Source: an uncultured Mailhella sp.
Lineage (GTDB): Bacteria > Desulfobacterota > Desulfovibrionia > Desulfovibrionales > Desulfovibrionaceae
Reading direction: 5' to 3'
Length of the DNA: 13,082 nt
Assembly (NCBI GenBank): GCA_910579055.1
Contig: CAJTSU010000098.1
Span: 1 to 13,082 of the forward strand
Shown: positions 1-7,057 of the stretch, piece after piece
Layout of the letters: each line of letters starts with the position of its first letter
How positions within the stretch are numbered: the stretch's first letter is position 1
The notes under the pieces: generated by a model
The model's database searches: none
Told to the model about the DNA's origin: nothing
What the model saw: only the letters and a program-made list of their open reading frames with translations
Position numbers and translations under genes: made by a program

Positions 1-11
1 CAGTGTACCAG

Positions 12-36
12 TTTTGCTAAACATTGTTTAGTAAAA
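12..36. promoter_or_regulatory. Operator-like palindrome upstream of the left gene cluster
   Basis: Two 12-base arms around a single central base (T24) read TTTTGCTAAACA and TGTTTAGTAAAA; they are reverse complements except for one position. The site is AT-rich, unlike the surrounding coding DNA, and ends 21 bases before the GTG start at 58. Such symmetry is typical of a dimeric helix-turn-helix regulator site, so a repressor-controlled promoter for the downstream three genes is inferred. The regulator is not in the window. A transcribed hairpin is the alternative. Confidence 0.45.
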
Positions 37-57
37 ATTTGGAAGATCAGTAAATTT

Positions 58-849
58 GTGACAGAAGGCAAGGAGCGGTTCGGTGCCATCCGGAGCCACC
101 TCGACAAAATGGTCAAGCAAATTGAAGGGCTGGGCGACAATAACGGCAACATGATCCAGATCTTTGCGGTGATAAACGAAGCCACCAAAAAAGCGGAACA
201 TACTCACCGCAAGCGCCGGGAGGAGCTGGAAGCGGCCGCGATCTCCGACAGTCTGGTCGAAAAGATGAAACATGAGGAAGAGTGCCGGCAGTTGGACGAG
301 CATATAGATACGATGACTACCGCCACGGTGGACAGTATGCAGACGTACGGCGACCTGACCACGGAAGCGGTGAAAATCAGAAATATGCAGGCCGCGACCA
401 AAAAGCAGGTTGAAAGCGCCAGAGCCATGCATTCCAGGGGCATCGCCTCTGTGGCGTCCCAGCTCAGCGTGGTGGTTACTGCCGTGAACTCGGCCGCCAT
501 CAACGAGGCCCAGTCCATGGCCGGCAGTACGCTGGCTGAAATGGCCAAGGTCACGAACGATATCGCCAAAAATGAAGCCATCCGTATTGCCACGGGGCGG
601 GATGAGATCAATTCTGAACTGGAGTCCATGCTCCAGAATCTGGTTGAGTTCGGCGATACCCAGCGCGAGGCTACCGAAATCACCCGCGAGGCTCTGGAAA
701 CCATGCGGGCCAATCTGGAGGAAATGGAAAAGCTGGCCAAGGACGTCCAGAGCGACACCAATGAGTTCGTGGGCGTTGCCGGTGATGTGCTGTCCAGGAA
801 AACCGGCCCCGCGAAAAGCGAACCGGACAACTCTCCCTTCAAATTGTAA
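58..849 (+). CDS. Soluble coiled-coil protein of unknown function
   Basis: This frame encodes 263 residues from a GTG start. I do not recognise the family. The protein is almost entirely predicted helix: it is rich in Glu, Lys, Ala, Met and Thr, has heptad-like runs (about residues 15-75 and 175-235), no signal peptide and no membrane segment. The tail (about 250-263) is Pro/Ser-rich and disordered-looking. A weak GGAAG lies 12 bases before the GTG. The frame is also open back to base 1, so the true start could lie outside the window, but the AT-rich palindrome at 12-36 argues for a start at 58. The first in-frame ATG is at residue 18. The gene ends 15 bases before the AAA+ gene, so the two are probably cotranscribed, and this protein may be a client or adaptor of that ATPase. 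A distant resemblance to TelA-type helical proteins was considered but is not supported by a clear motif. Confidence 0.7.
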   Translation: MTEGKERFGAIRSHLDKMVKQIEGLGDNNGNMIQIFAVINEATKKAEHTHRKRREELEAAAISDSLVEKMKHEEECRQLDEHIDTMTTATVDSMQTYGDLTTEAVKIRNMQAATKKQVESARAMHSRGIASVASQLSVVVTAVNSAAINEAQSMAGSTLAEMAKVTNDIAKNEAIRIATGRDEINSELESMLQNLVEFGDTQREATEITREALETMRANLEEMEKLAKDVQSDTNEFVGVAGDVLSRKTGPAKSEPDNSPFKL

Positions 850-864
850 CGGCGGGTAGACGGC

Positions 865-2975
865 ATGTATTTGCTGAGAGGAAGGGAGTATCTGGCCGCG
901 TTTCCTGATTTTAAACTGGTAGGCCGAGAGTATGATCTGGAAAGGATTTCTTCCATCCTGATCCGGAAAGAGTCCAATTCCCTGTTGTTGAGCGGGCCTG
1001 CCGGAGTCGGTATTTCAGCGCTGGAGTGCGGCCTGCAGGCGGCGAAAGATCTGCCCGATACGCCTTTTGACATCATCGGAAAAAAGTTTTTCTGGCTGGA
1101 TACCGATGCGCTGTTTTCCTGCGGGGACAGCTGCAAAATTAATGATGATTTTCAGCGGATGCTGAAAAAGCTGAACCAGGTTCCCGAATCCGTCCTCATC
1201 ATCAAGGATGTTTTCAGCTTCATAGAGGCGGCGCAGAATACCGGAAACGCCCATTTCATCAATGCCATAAACAGCGTTGACAAATCCGCCCGGTTCCAGG
1301 TCATTCTTGAAGCGTGGGACGAGCAGTTGAATTCCGTGTTCAAATGGAATCCCGCCATTCCCGAACTGTATACGCTGTATGACGTCAAAGAGCCTTCCAG
1401 CGCGGAATTAACGCAGATTGTCAGCAGTGTGGCTGAAGGGCTCGCCGCCTACCATTGCATGAGCATAGATGCTTCCGCCATTGAAGAGGCCATTCGTTTA
1501 ACCAGCAAATACAGGGACAGCATGGGCCTGGGCGGCGCACAGCCGCAGCGTTCCATTTCGCTGCTGGACAGAGCTCTGGCGAGTTACCGCCAGGTTACGC
1601 ACAGAGAGCATCCCAAAATCTCCGAGCTGGCGGCCCGGATTGCCGCCGCCCCGGACGACAAGGCCAGGGAGGAATTGCAGGCTCAGCTGGATGAATGGCA
1701 AAGGGACTGGGAGACGTTGAACGCTGAAATCAGTAAAACCTATACCTGCCAGCGTGACGGGGAGATGCTGCGGTTTAAATTGCAGGATGAACTGGCGGAG
1801 CTGGAAAAAAAGGAAAAAGACAATCTTCCGCCCGAATCTTCCGGGGTGAAAACCTTCGCCCAACTGGCGGCAAATGGCTTTGGCTCCCCGGAAGCGACAA
1901 AGATAAAGGAAAAAATTCGCCGGATAGACAAGGAAATTGCCGACAACGCCGAGCAGCACAAAAAACTGGTGGCCATAGCCAACAAGGGCCTGCTCCTGAC
2001 CAGGCGCGAGGTGATAGCGGAATTCAGCAAGATATCCGGGATTTCCGCGAACAAGCTGGATGAAGATGAAGTCCAGAATCTGATCCGTCTGGAGAGCAAT
2101 CTGCTGTCCAGAATTTTCGGGCAGGATGAGGTGGTGCGCCATGTGGCCAATTCCATAAAGGTGGCCAAGGTGGATACCCTGGAAGAGGCGGGGCCGGCCG
2201 TTTCGTACCTGTTTCTGGGGCCCTCGGGCGTGGGCAAGACGGAAATGGCCAAAGCCCTGGCCCAGTTGTGTTCGGGGATGAAAAATCCCTGGTCAGATTC
2301 GACATGTCCGAATACATGGAAAAGCACGCGGTGGCCAAACTTATCGGCGCGCCTCCGGGGTATGAAGGCTTTGAGGCCGGGGGCATCCTGACCAACTCCG
2401 TCAGAAAAAAGCCCGTGGGCGTGTACCTGTTTGATGAGATAGAAAAGGCCCACCCGGATGTGTACAATATTTTTCTCCAGATCCTGTCCGATGGGCGGCT
2501 CACGGATAATATCGGCCGTACCGTGGACTTTTCGGAGATTGTCATCATCATGACCTCCAATATCGGCCAGACATATTACCTTGATGAGGAACTGTCCGAT
2601 GAGGAAGCCAGGGAACTGGCAACGGCGGAACTTAATAAAACCTACCGCTCCGAGCTGCTTAACAGATTCAATGGCCGTGAAAACATCCTGCACTTCAGGC
2701 GCCTGGCGCAGGAGGTCATTGAACGGATTATCCGGCGGGAAATAGACAAGCTGAATAATTCCTACCAGGCCAAAGGGCTGGAAATACAGGTAGCGGACGA
2801 ATGTATTTCCCATTTCTGCGTGCGTGGAGCAAGAGGGCTTCCCGGCTACATCAAGGCCAACATAAGGCCGATTGTGGTGAATTATATCCTTGAAAACCCG
2901 AATGCTGAGGGGATATTCCACGCCCATTACCATACGGACAAAAAGGTTTTTGAAGTGTCATTCTCAAAAAAATGA
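865..2975 (+). pseudogene. ClpB/Hsp104-like AAA+ ATPase, degenerate first ATP site, single-base frameshift
   Basis: Two overlapping frames together make one protein of about 703 residues. The first runs from ATG 865 to about 2268 and the second from 2268 to 2975; reading must move back one base at 2266-2270. There is no Clp N domain; the product starts directly at nucleotide-binding domain 1. That domain has a broken Walker A (GPAGVGIS, Lys replaced by Ile) and no Walker B DE pair (IIKDVFSF), so it should not hydrolyse ATP. A charged helical region (about residues 235-390) follows, like a ClpB middle domain. Domain 2 is complete: Walker A GPSGVGKTE just before the break, then after it MSEYMEKH, GAPPGYEG, Walker B YLFDEIEKAHPD, sensor 1 MTSNIG, the LLNRF arginine-finger region and sensor 2 GARGL. 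The lesion falls between Walker A and Walker B and would abolish activity. It could be a true mutation or a sequence error. In general role the family remodels or disassembles protein complexes. Confidence 0.8.
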
Positions 2976-2982
2976 GCTCTCC

Positions 2983-3603
2983 ATGGAAAGTATCAGGTAT
3001 CTTGTGCGGGTCATATTGACGGTTATGGCGTTTGTCTGGACGCTGCTAAAAACGCCTGTCGCCTTTGTATGCGGATGGATAGCCAGGGGGCTTGCCTGGT
3101 ACCAGAGGCTATGGATCAGGGTTACGCACAATAAATACGATGAATTAGTCTATAAACGGGGCGTGGCCATGGGCATGGCCACGCTGGCCGTCATTATCTT
3201 GATCCCCACTGTCCTCGGGCTGGCATTTCAGACAACGTATTATTTTGTTACATACAAGAAGGAAAGCATCTATCTGATCCAGTCGGAAGAGATTTACCCG
3301 GACGACAATATCTGGGCCGTGAGAGGATGCTATACTAAAAATTGCGATAGCGAGGCGTCACTGTATTACCGGATATCGCCTTCTCTTTTTCATCATCTGT
3401 GGAACATTGGGCATAACGGCAACATGTTCCTGCCTGATACCATAGGTTCAAGCGTGCCCACGGGCCTGACCCGATGCGAAGTGGTATCGTATGGCGTCCG
3501 CGCAAAAGTCATGATGATGCTGAATATCTACCCGAGTATCTTAAAGATAACATGCGACGGCTACGACAGCCGGGAAAATGGAGCGGGCCTCATTGAGCAT
3601 TAG
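2983..3603 (+). CDS. Two-segment membrane protein with Cys-containing external domain, possibly C-terminally truncated
   Basis: This frame encodes 206 residues from the ATG at 2983, only 7 bases after the ATPase stop, so it is almost certainly in the same transcript. I do not recognise the family. There is a hydrophobic segment at about residues 6-32, a basic linker, and a second at about 60-85. A polar domain of roughly 120 residues follows, with Cys in GCYTKNC, TRC and ITC, four in all, which could form disulfides if the domain is exported. The TAG at 3601 ends the frame abruptly. The next frame continues as coding-like sequence to 3788, so the original protein was probably about 60 residues longer (separate entry). 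The context suggests a membrane partner of the coiled-coil and AAA+ proteins, a conjugation- or secretion-like arrangement. That is inference only. Confidence 0.65.
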   Translation: MESIRYLVRVILTVMAFVWTLLKTPVAFVCGWIARGLAWYQRLWIRVTHNKYDELVYKRGVAMGMATLAVIILIPTVLGLAFQTTYYFVTYKKESIYLIQSEEIYPDDNIWAVRGCYTKNCDSEASLYYRISPSLFHHLWNIGHNGNMFLPDTIGSSVPTGLTRCEVVSYGVRAKVMMMLNIYPSILKITCDGYDSRENGAGLIEH

Positions 3604-3788
3604 CGCATGTTGCTGTTGAACGGACCCGCGGACCGGAAGCCGCTGCGATTGCGGATTTCGAGCGTGTGCTCAAGGCTCATGCCCTGGTCAACGGGAATTT
3701 TTATACACAGGAGGGCATCTGCACAGCCATCAGAGGGATCGGGACAAGGCTGGACGAGCCTTTGCCGCACTTGCCAAGCCGGAAATGA
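3597..3788 (+). pseudogene. Displaced C-terminal tail of the membrane protein (frameshift remnant)
   Basis: After the TAG at 3601-3603 the frame one base back stays open to the TGA at 3786-3788 and reads like real protein, with segments such as AAAIADFERVLKAHALVNG and FYTQEGICTAIRGIGTRLDE. It has no start codon or ribosome binding site of its own, because a TGA at 3594-3596 precedes it. Restoring one base in CATTAGCG at 3598-3605 would join it to the preceding gene as a product of about 268 residues. The direction of the shift is the same as in the upstream ATPase gene. An unrelated gene fragment is the alternative. Confidence 0.45.
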
Positions 3789-3894
3789 AAGCTTATAAGA
3801 AAAGGGAACTCCGGTTCCTGCGACCAACAGAAACCGGAGCTGGCGCGGCGCGTTACAGCGCCCCGCACGGTTGCCGATGTTTCATTTTTACACA

Positions 3895-3927
3895 GCCCCG
3901 GCCCATCGCGTCACAATGGGCCGGGGC
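3895..3927. terminator. Strong perfect stem-loop between the convergent left module and small - strand genes
   Basis: Arms GCCCCGGCCCAT (3895-3906) and ATGGGCCGGGGC (3916-3927) are perfectly complementary around a 9-base loop. On + the stem is followed by a moderately T-rich ATTCTGTTAT; on - it follows the stop of the 23-aa peptide by 6 bases. It lies between convergent genes and probably ends transcription from both sides, although neither flank has a classical long T run. Confidence 0.6.
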
Positions 3928-3933
3928 ATTCTG

Positions 3934-4005
3934 TTATCTGGCGTCAGACGCCAGCAACAGTACCACAGCCAGAGTGATAAGCAGAGCCATGATCAAACGT
4001 CTCAT
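3934..4005 (-). CDS. 23-residue hydrophobic peptide (small membrane protein candidate)
   Basis: The ATG at 4005 is preceded by AAAAGGAG at 4020-4013 with a 7-base spacer, one of the best ribosome binding sites in the window. The peptide begins MRRLIM, continues with about 14 Leu/Val/Ile/Ala/Thr residues as one membrane span, and ends ASDAR before TAA at 3936-3934. A strong stem-loop starts 6 bases beyond the stop. The form (two N-terminal Arg, one span, short polar tail) is that of small inner-membrane proteins and of type I toxin peptides such as the Ibs/ShoB kind; no homology is claimed. It lies about 125 bases downstream of the 72-aa gene on the same strand. It is too short for standard gene calling. 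Confidence 0.55.
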   Translation of the reverse strand: MRRLIMALLITLAVVLLLASDAR

Positions 4006-4129
4006 GGCCGTACTCCTTTTCCGGCTTGCGCCGCGCCGAGCGCAGGCATTTCAGAGAAAAGAAGCAACCGTGCGGTTCGCGTTATAGCCTATCCATTCCC
4101 GCCAGGCAATACGGGATGCCGCTGGAACA

Positions 4130-4348
4130 TCATCGCAATCGAAAGGCTGGACGAGCCCGCCTTTCGCGTGTTTCGTGATGTATCCGCTCCCGTTCCATTT
4201 CCTCGGCCTTCATGTATCCGGCGTAACGTAGATACAGGCCCGTCATGTAGTCCAGGCGCAACCGCACCAGTTTCATATCCGCGAAGCTCCGTTTCACCAT
4301 TTCCCGATAGGCCGGAAAGGGCGTGGGGTTGGAAGCGTTGAAGGACAT
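4130..4348 (-). CDS. Small basic hypothetical protein, 72 aa
   Basis: The frame runs from ATG 4348 to TGA at 4132-4130. I do not recognise it. The product is helical-looking and highly charged: the middle (about residues 17-50) is amphipathic with LRLDYMTGLYLRYAGYMKAEE, and the C-terminus is very Arg-rich (RERRARPAFRLR), suggesting nucleic-acid or membrane-surface contact. CAGGAG stands only 2 bases before the ATG, which is unusually close; no later in-frame ATG has a better site. Codon choice is GC-rich like its neighbours. The downstream same-strand gene is the 23-residue peptide. It could be a false frame, but the opposite-strand alternatives read less like protein. Confidence 0.5.
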   Translation of the reverse strand: MSFNASNPTPFPAYREMVKRSFADMKLVRLRLDYMTGLYLRYAGYMKAEEMERERIHHETRERRARPAFRLR

Positions 4349-4411
4349 ATCTCCTGGGCCTGAACTACGACTTCAGCCGGAAGTCGCACTGTCGCGCACG
4401 GCGTGGCGGTT

Positions 4412-4431
4412 TATCAAAAATTCCTTTGTGG
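4412..4431. repeat. Short dispersed repeat, copy 1
   Basis: TATCAAAAATTCCTTTGTGG here matches CATCAAAAATTCCTTTATGG at 6714-6733 in 18 of 20 positions, with weaker similarity continuing to the left in both copies. On the - strand the second copy forms the ribosome binding site and ATG candidate for dctQ; in this copy the ATG is replaced by ATA and no gene follows. Confidence 0.5.
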
Positions 4432-4440
4432 TTTGAGAGC

Positions 4441-4524
4441 TCCCCCTTCAGGGGGAAACGAGTAGTTGACAAGACGGCGAAGCCGATGAAATCCTTTTCC
4501 GTACCCCCTCCCTTCAGGGAGGGG
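4441..4524. repeat. Pair of REP-like hairpins with TTCA loops
   Basis: Two GC-rich perfect stem-loops share the same tetraloop: TCCCCC-TTCA-GGGGGA at 4441-4456 and CCCCTCCC-TTCA-GGGAGGGG at 4505-4524, separated by 48 bases. The paired arrangement in intergenic DNA is like REP/BIME elements of other bacteria. Neither is followed by a T run, so terminator function is less likely. Confidence 0.5.
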
Positions 4525-4705
4525 CAATCCGCACGCCCCCTATCCGTCGGCCGCGGAGTCAGTCGCCGGATGAGGAGACTGTGGATTGAAACATCTGCCT
4601 GATAAACGCCCCGAGCTATTGAACGATATACGGAACTGCGCAATGAACAGCCGGATAAGCGCGCCGTGTTTCCCATGGCCGTTTATGCTGAAACCCGCTG
4701 TCGTG

Positions 4706-4743
4706 AAAAAGGCAGAGAGCCCGCGGGAAGGCTCCCTGCCTTT
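4706..4743 (-). terminator. Rho-independent terminator of the dctPQM operon
   Basis: On the - strand a 14-base stem (AAAGGCAGGGAGCC with GGCTCTCTGCCTTT, one mismatch) closes an 8-base loop and runs into TTTTT. It begins 57 bases after the dctM stop. Confidence 0.8.
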
Positions 4744-4762
4744 CATGTGCGTTACATATCGT

Positions 4763-4780
4763 GTGCGGAGAGTTCCGCAC
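4763..4780. other. Small perfect hairpin in the dctM 3' region
   Basis: GTGCGGA and TCCGCAC pair perfectly around GAGT. It lies between the dctM stop and its terminator and may stabilise the transcript end. Confidence 0.4.
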
Positions 4781-4799
4781 GGGCGGCGCGTTCTTCCCG

Positions 4800-6107
4800 C
4801 TACCCGCCCATCATCTCGCGTACCGGCCCCAGGACAAGATCTGGCCAGATACAGATGCAGAGTATTGATATGCACATGATGAGGATAAACGGGGCGGCTC
4901 CTTTATAGATGGTCATAACCGGAATGTGCGAGCACACTCCGCGCACCACGAAGACGTTCAGCCCCACCGGAGGAGAAATCCCCGCCAGTACCATCATCAT
5001 GGTCACGAACACGCCGAACCATACCGCATCCACTCCGTATTGCTGAGTAATCGGGTACATAAAGGGCATGGTCAGCACCAGAATGGATGTGGATTCCAGA
5101 ATACAGCCCAGGATCAGGAACAGAATAAACATCATCATCAGCAGCATGGCGTAGGACATTTTCATCCCGACGAACACGTCCACCATGTGGCGGGTGGTGC
5201 CGGTGGTGACCAGAAAGCGCGACATGAGCCAGCCCCCGATAAACAGGAAGAAGATAGCCGCGCTCATAGTGGCTCCGTCCCGGAAGCTGGAGATGATGGT
5301 TTTTTTGTTCAGGCGGCGCATCCAGGCCGCAATGATGATCACGCCGATGACGCCCAGTGCTGCGGCTTCCGTGGGGGTGGCCAGGCCGCCGTAAATGGTG
5401 CCGATGACAACGCTGAAAGTCACCATGACGGGAATGGCGGAGGGCAGGCACTCGATGCGTTCCTTCCAGGTGGAGCTGGGCTGTTTGGGCCCGAGGGAAG
5501 GCGTAATGCCGCAGCGGATGATGCAGTACAGGGCAAACAGGGCCGTAACCAGGAGTCCGGGGCCGAGGGTGGCGATGAACATCTGGCCTGCGGACTGGTC
5601 AGTGAGCACGGCATAAATAATGAGGAACACGCTGGGCGGGATGATTGCCGCCAGCCCGCCGGAAGCTGCAATGGCCCCTGCGGACAGCCCTTTGTCATAA
5701 CCGGCCTTTTCCAGCTCGGGAATAACCGTGGAGGCCATGGTGGCCGAGGCTGCCGCAGTGGAACCCGTCACCGCACCGAAAGCGGCCGCCGCCATAATTC
5801 CTGCCGCCGCCAGCCCGCCCGGCAGAAAGCCGATCCAGCGCCGGAAGGCCACAAACAGGTTGCCCACAATGCCGGTATGGTAGGCGATGGTTCCCATAAA
5901 GATGAATAGGGGGATGCTCATCAGGGAAAAGTTGCTCGCCTGCTCCCAGGTAACAAACATGGTCTGGGTTGCCGCGTTTATCGGCCCCAGTGTAATACTG
6001 AGCCCGATACTGGCGACCACGCACATGGCGTAGGCCATGGGCATGCCCAGCACGGACAGAACAAGCATGACCACAATGCCGAAATAACCAAGCATCACCA
6101 TATCCAT
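4800..6107 (-). CDS. dctM: TRAP transporter large permease subunit (DctM family)
   Basis: 435 residues, the usual length for DctM, with about a dozen hydrophobic segments over the whole chain. Family sequence features are present: GSTAAASATMASTVIPELE (about residues 115-133), a GAIAASGGLAAIIPPSV half (about 147-163), and GLATPTEAAALGV (about 238-250), matching the repeated TRAP-transport fold that forms the substrate channel. DctM works with DctQ in the inner membrane and takes substrate from the periplasmic DctP, driven by an ion gradient (family knowledge). Its ATG shares one base with the dctQ stop (TAATG) and has AGGAGG upstream, so translation is probably coupled to dctQ. If dctQ is switched off by the GA tract, dctM output should fall too. 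The substrate cannot be told from sequence; the glycyl radical enzyme nearby suggests a small organic acid, amine or sulfonate. Confidence 0.95.
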   Translation of the reverse strand: MDMVMLGYFGIVVMLVLSVLGMPMAYAMCVVASIGLSITLGPINAATQTMFVTWEQASNFSLMSIPLFIFMGTIAYHTGIVGNLFVAFRRWIGFLPGGLAAAGIMAAAAFGAVTGSTAAASATMASTVIPELEKAGYDKGLSAGAIAASGGLAAIIPPSVFLIIYAVLTDQSAGQMFIATLGPGLLVTALFALYCIIRCGITPSLGPKQPSSTWKERIECLPSAIPVMVTFSVVIGTIYGGLATPTEAAALGVIGVIIIAAWMRRLNKKTIISSFRDGATMSAAIFFLFIGGWLMSRFLVTTGTTRHMVDVFVGMKMSYAMLLMMMFILFLILGCILESTSILVLTMPFMYPITQQYGVDAVWFGVFVTMMMVLAGISPPVGLNVFVVRGVCSHIPVMTIYKGAAPFILIMCISILCICIWPDLVLGPVREMMGG

Positions 6108-6595
6108 TACTGTTTTCCTCCTGCGCGAAGCTGTCTGTAGCTGCTGACAATATTGTAGAGCAGGGCCAGGGTAAGCAGCAGGAAGCCGATGGTCATGATC
6201 AGACGCATGGGCCAGAACGGATAGCGGAAGTCAGTGCCGCTTTCCTGCAAAATAAAGGCGGTGTGGATTTCCACCGAGCTGCGCAGTGTGGCGGCCGCCA
6301 TCCACAGGCAGGCTACCGTACGGGTCAGCAAATCACAGAGCAGTTTGGTTTTTTTCGGATAGTTGGCGTACAGGATATCCAGAAGAATATGCCCCCGGTT
6401 CAGTTCCACCTTGGGCGCGGCAAGAAAGATGGCTCCAATGAGGAAAAGGCCGGAGCCTTCAATTGCCCAGGAAAGCGGGGTAGCAAAAAAATTGCGGCCG
6501 ACAACGTCAATGAGAATAACAATGAGGATGGCCGGGTACAAAAGATACATGCTGCACGCGAGAGCTGCGTCCGTGGCCTTGTCCAGCCACAGCAT
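6107..6595 (-). CDS. dctQ: TRAP transporter small permease subunit (DctQ family); start uncertain
   Basis: 162 residues from ATG 6595, with four membrane segments (about residues 14-34, 47-62, 87-104, 128-149) and the DctQ-type signature LSWAIEGSGLFLIGAIFL followed by NRGHILLDIL. It forms the inner-membrane complex with DctM. The start is doubtful: the ATG at 6595 has GGAGGAG 15 bases away, too far for good initiation, and the frame stays open upstream through a (GA)21 tract. A better signal (AAAGGA, then ATG at 6716) lies beyond the tract but is out of frame with 21 repeats; 22 or 19 repeats would fuse it into a 203- or 201-residue DctQ. The assembled sequence may therefore show an OFF or poorly translated variant of a phase-variable gene. 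The last codons overlap dctM by one base. Confidence 0.9.
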   Translation of the reverse strand: MLWLDKATDAALACSMYLLYPAILIVILIDVVGRNFFATPLSWAIEGSGLFLIGAIFLAAPKVELNRGHILLDILYANYPKKTKLLCDLLTRTVACLWMAAATLRSSVEIHTAFILQESGTDFRYPFWPMRLIMTIGFLLLTLALLYNIVSSYRQLRAGGKQ

Positions 6596-6623
6596 CCACG
6601 GGGCTTTGGCCTCCTCCCTGCAC

Positions 6624-6713
<90 letters not shown>

Positions 6714-6716
<3 letters not shown>

Positions 6717-6733
6717 CAAAAATTCCTTTATGG
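6714..6733. repeat. Short dispersed repeat, copy 2
   Basis: Matches the copy at 4412-4431 in 18 of 20 positions. On the - strand it carries AAAGGAATTTTTGATG, a usable ribosome binding site and start codon in front of the GA tract. Confidence 0.5.
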
Positions 6734-6757
6734 CGTGAAGCATACGTTATGGCTGAG

Positions 6758-6796
6758 CCCGCCGGAATCGGAAAAGGTGAACCGAAATCCGGCGGG
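6758..6796. other. Stem-loop in the dctP-dctQ intergenic region
   Basis: CCCGCCGGA (6758-6766) and TCCGGCGGG (6788-6796) pair perfectly, with a shorter inner pairing TCGG/CCGA. There is no T run on the - strand side, so it looks more like an intercistronic stabiliser or attenuator that could give dctP more mRNA than dctQM, which is usual for TRAP operons, than a full terminator. Confidence 0.45.
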
Positions 6797-6826
6797 ATCT
6801 TGCCGGGGCGGTTTGATGGGTATGGA

Positions 6827-7057
6827 CTAGAGCACTTTTCTGTTGAAAATATCCTGCCGGTCAGCCCCTCTGTTCTGACGCGCAGGTTTCACGCCTCCGC
6901 CGGAGCTTAACGCCGCAAATAAACTGCGGCTGCACCGGATAGGGGGCGGCGCGGCGCCCTCAGCCGTGAGCGCGAAGCGCTTTACGGATAAGGAGAGCAG
7001 AGATGAAACTCGCCTTGCTCGATTCCGTGGAACGTTTCCAATGGCGAAATGCTCTAG
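6827..7057. mobile_element. MITE-like element, copy A (dctP-dctQ junction)
   Basis: About 231 bases bounded by CTAGAGCACTTTTC and, inverted, CTAGAGCATTTCGCC. No transposase is encoded. The inner part at about 6871-6932 is nearly identical, in reverse orientation, to copy B (8848-9020): it shares the CGCAGGTTTCACGCCTCCGC block, a GGCGGAG-type inverted repeat and a GCCGCA/TGCGGC hairpin. Both copies have TA next to the terminal GAGC, which fits IS630/Tc1-type TA target use, but this is inference. The right end overlaps dctP: its TAG stop (7056-7054) is made of the terminal repeat itself. The copy also contains AAGGAG and an ATG at 7003 pointing into dctP antisense. Confidence 0.65.

Larger units (their letters stand above)
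4349..4705. other. Gene-poor stretch between the 72-aa gene and the dctM terminator
   Basis: No convincing gene is seen here. It holds a 7-base hairpin (4368-4386, CGACTTC/GAAGTCG), a short dispersed repeat (4412-4431), two REP-like TTCA-loop hairpins (4441-4456 and 4505-4524), and about 130 bases before the dctM terminator in which a frame around 4610-4780 reads weakly protein-like but has stop codons upstream and no start signal. Confidence 0.5.

Noticed and set aside
2266..2271. Programmed -1 ribosomal frameshift in the AAA+ gene
   Set aside because: No X-XXY-YYZ slippery heptamer and no evident downstream pseudoknot; a simple base loss explains it better.
58..3603. Type VI secretion (ClpV) or type IVB conjugation assignment for the left module
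   Set aside because: No sheath, VgrG, TssB/C or Dot/Icm-like signature protein is visible; the resemblance is only in general layout.
3785..4087. 100-residue + strand frame starting at ATGA overlap with the displaced tail
   Set aside because: It runs through a strong stem-loop and antisense to the 23-aa peptide gene, and its sequence does not read like protein after the first few residues.
4666..4908. Protein-like + strand stretch overlapping the dctM 3' end
   Set aside because: There is no start signal, stops lie just upstream, and it crosses the dctM terminator; at most a very old remnant.
4926..5909. 327-residue + strand frame opposite dctM
   Set aside because: His/Gly/Asp-rich composition typical of antisense reading of a GC-rich membrane protein gene.
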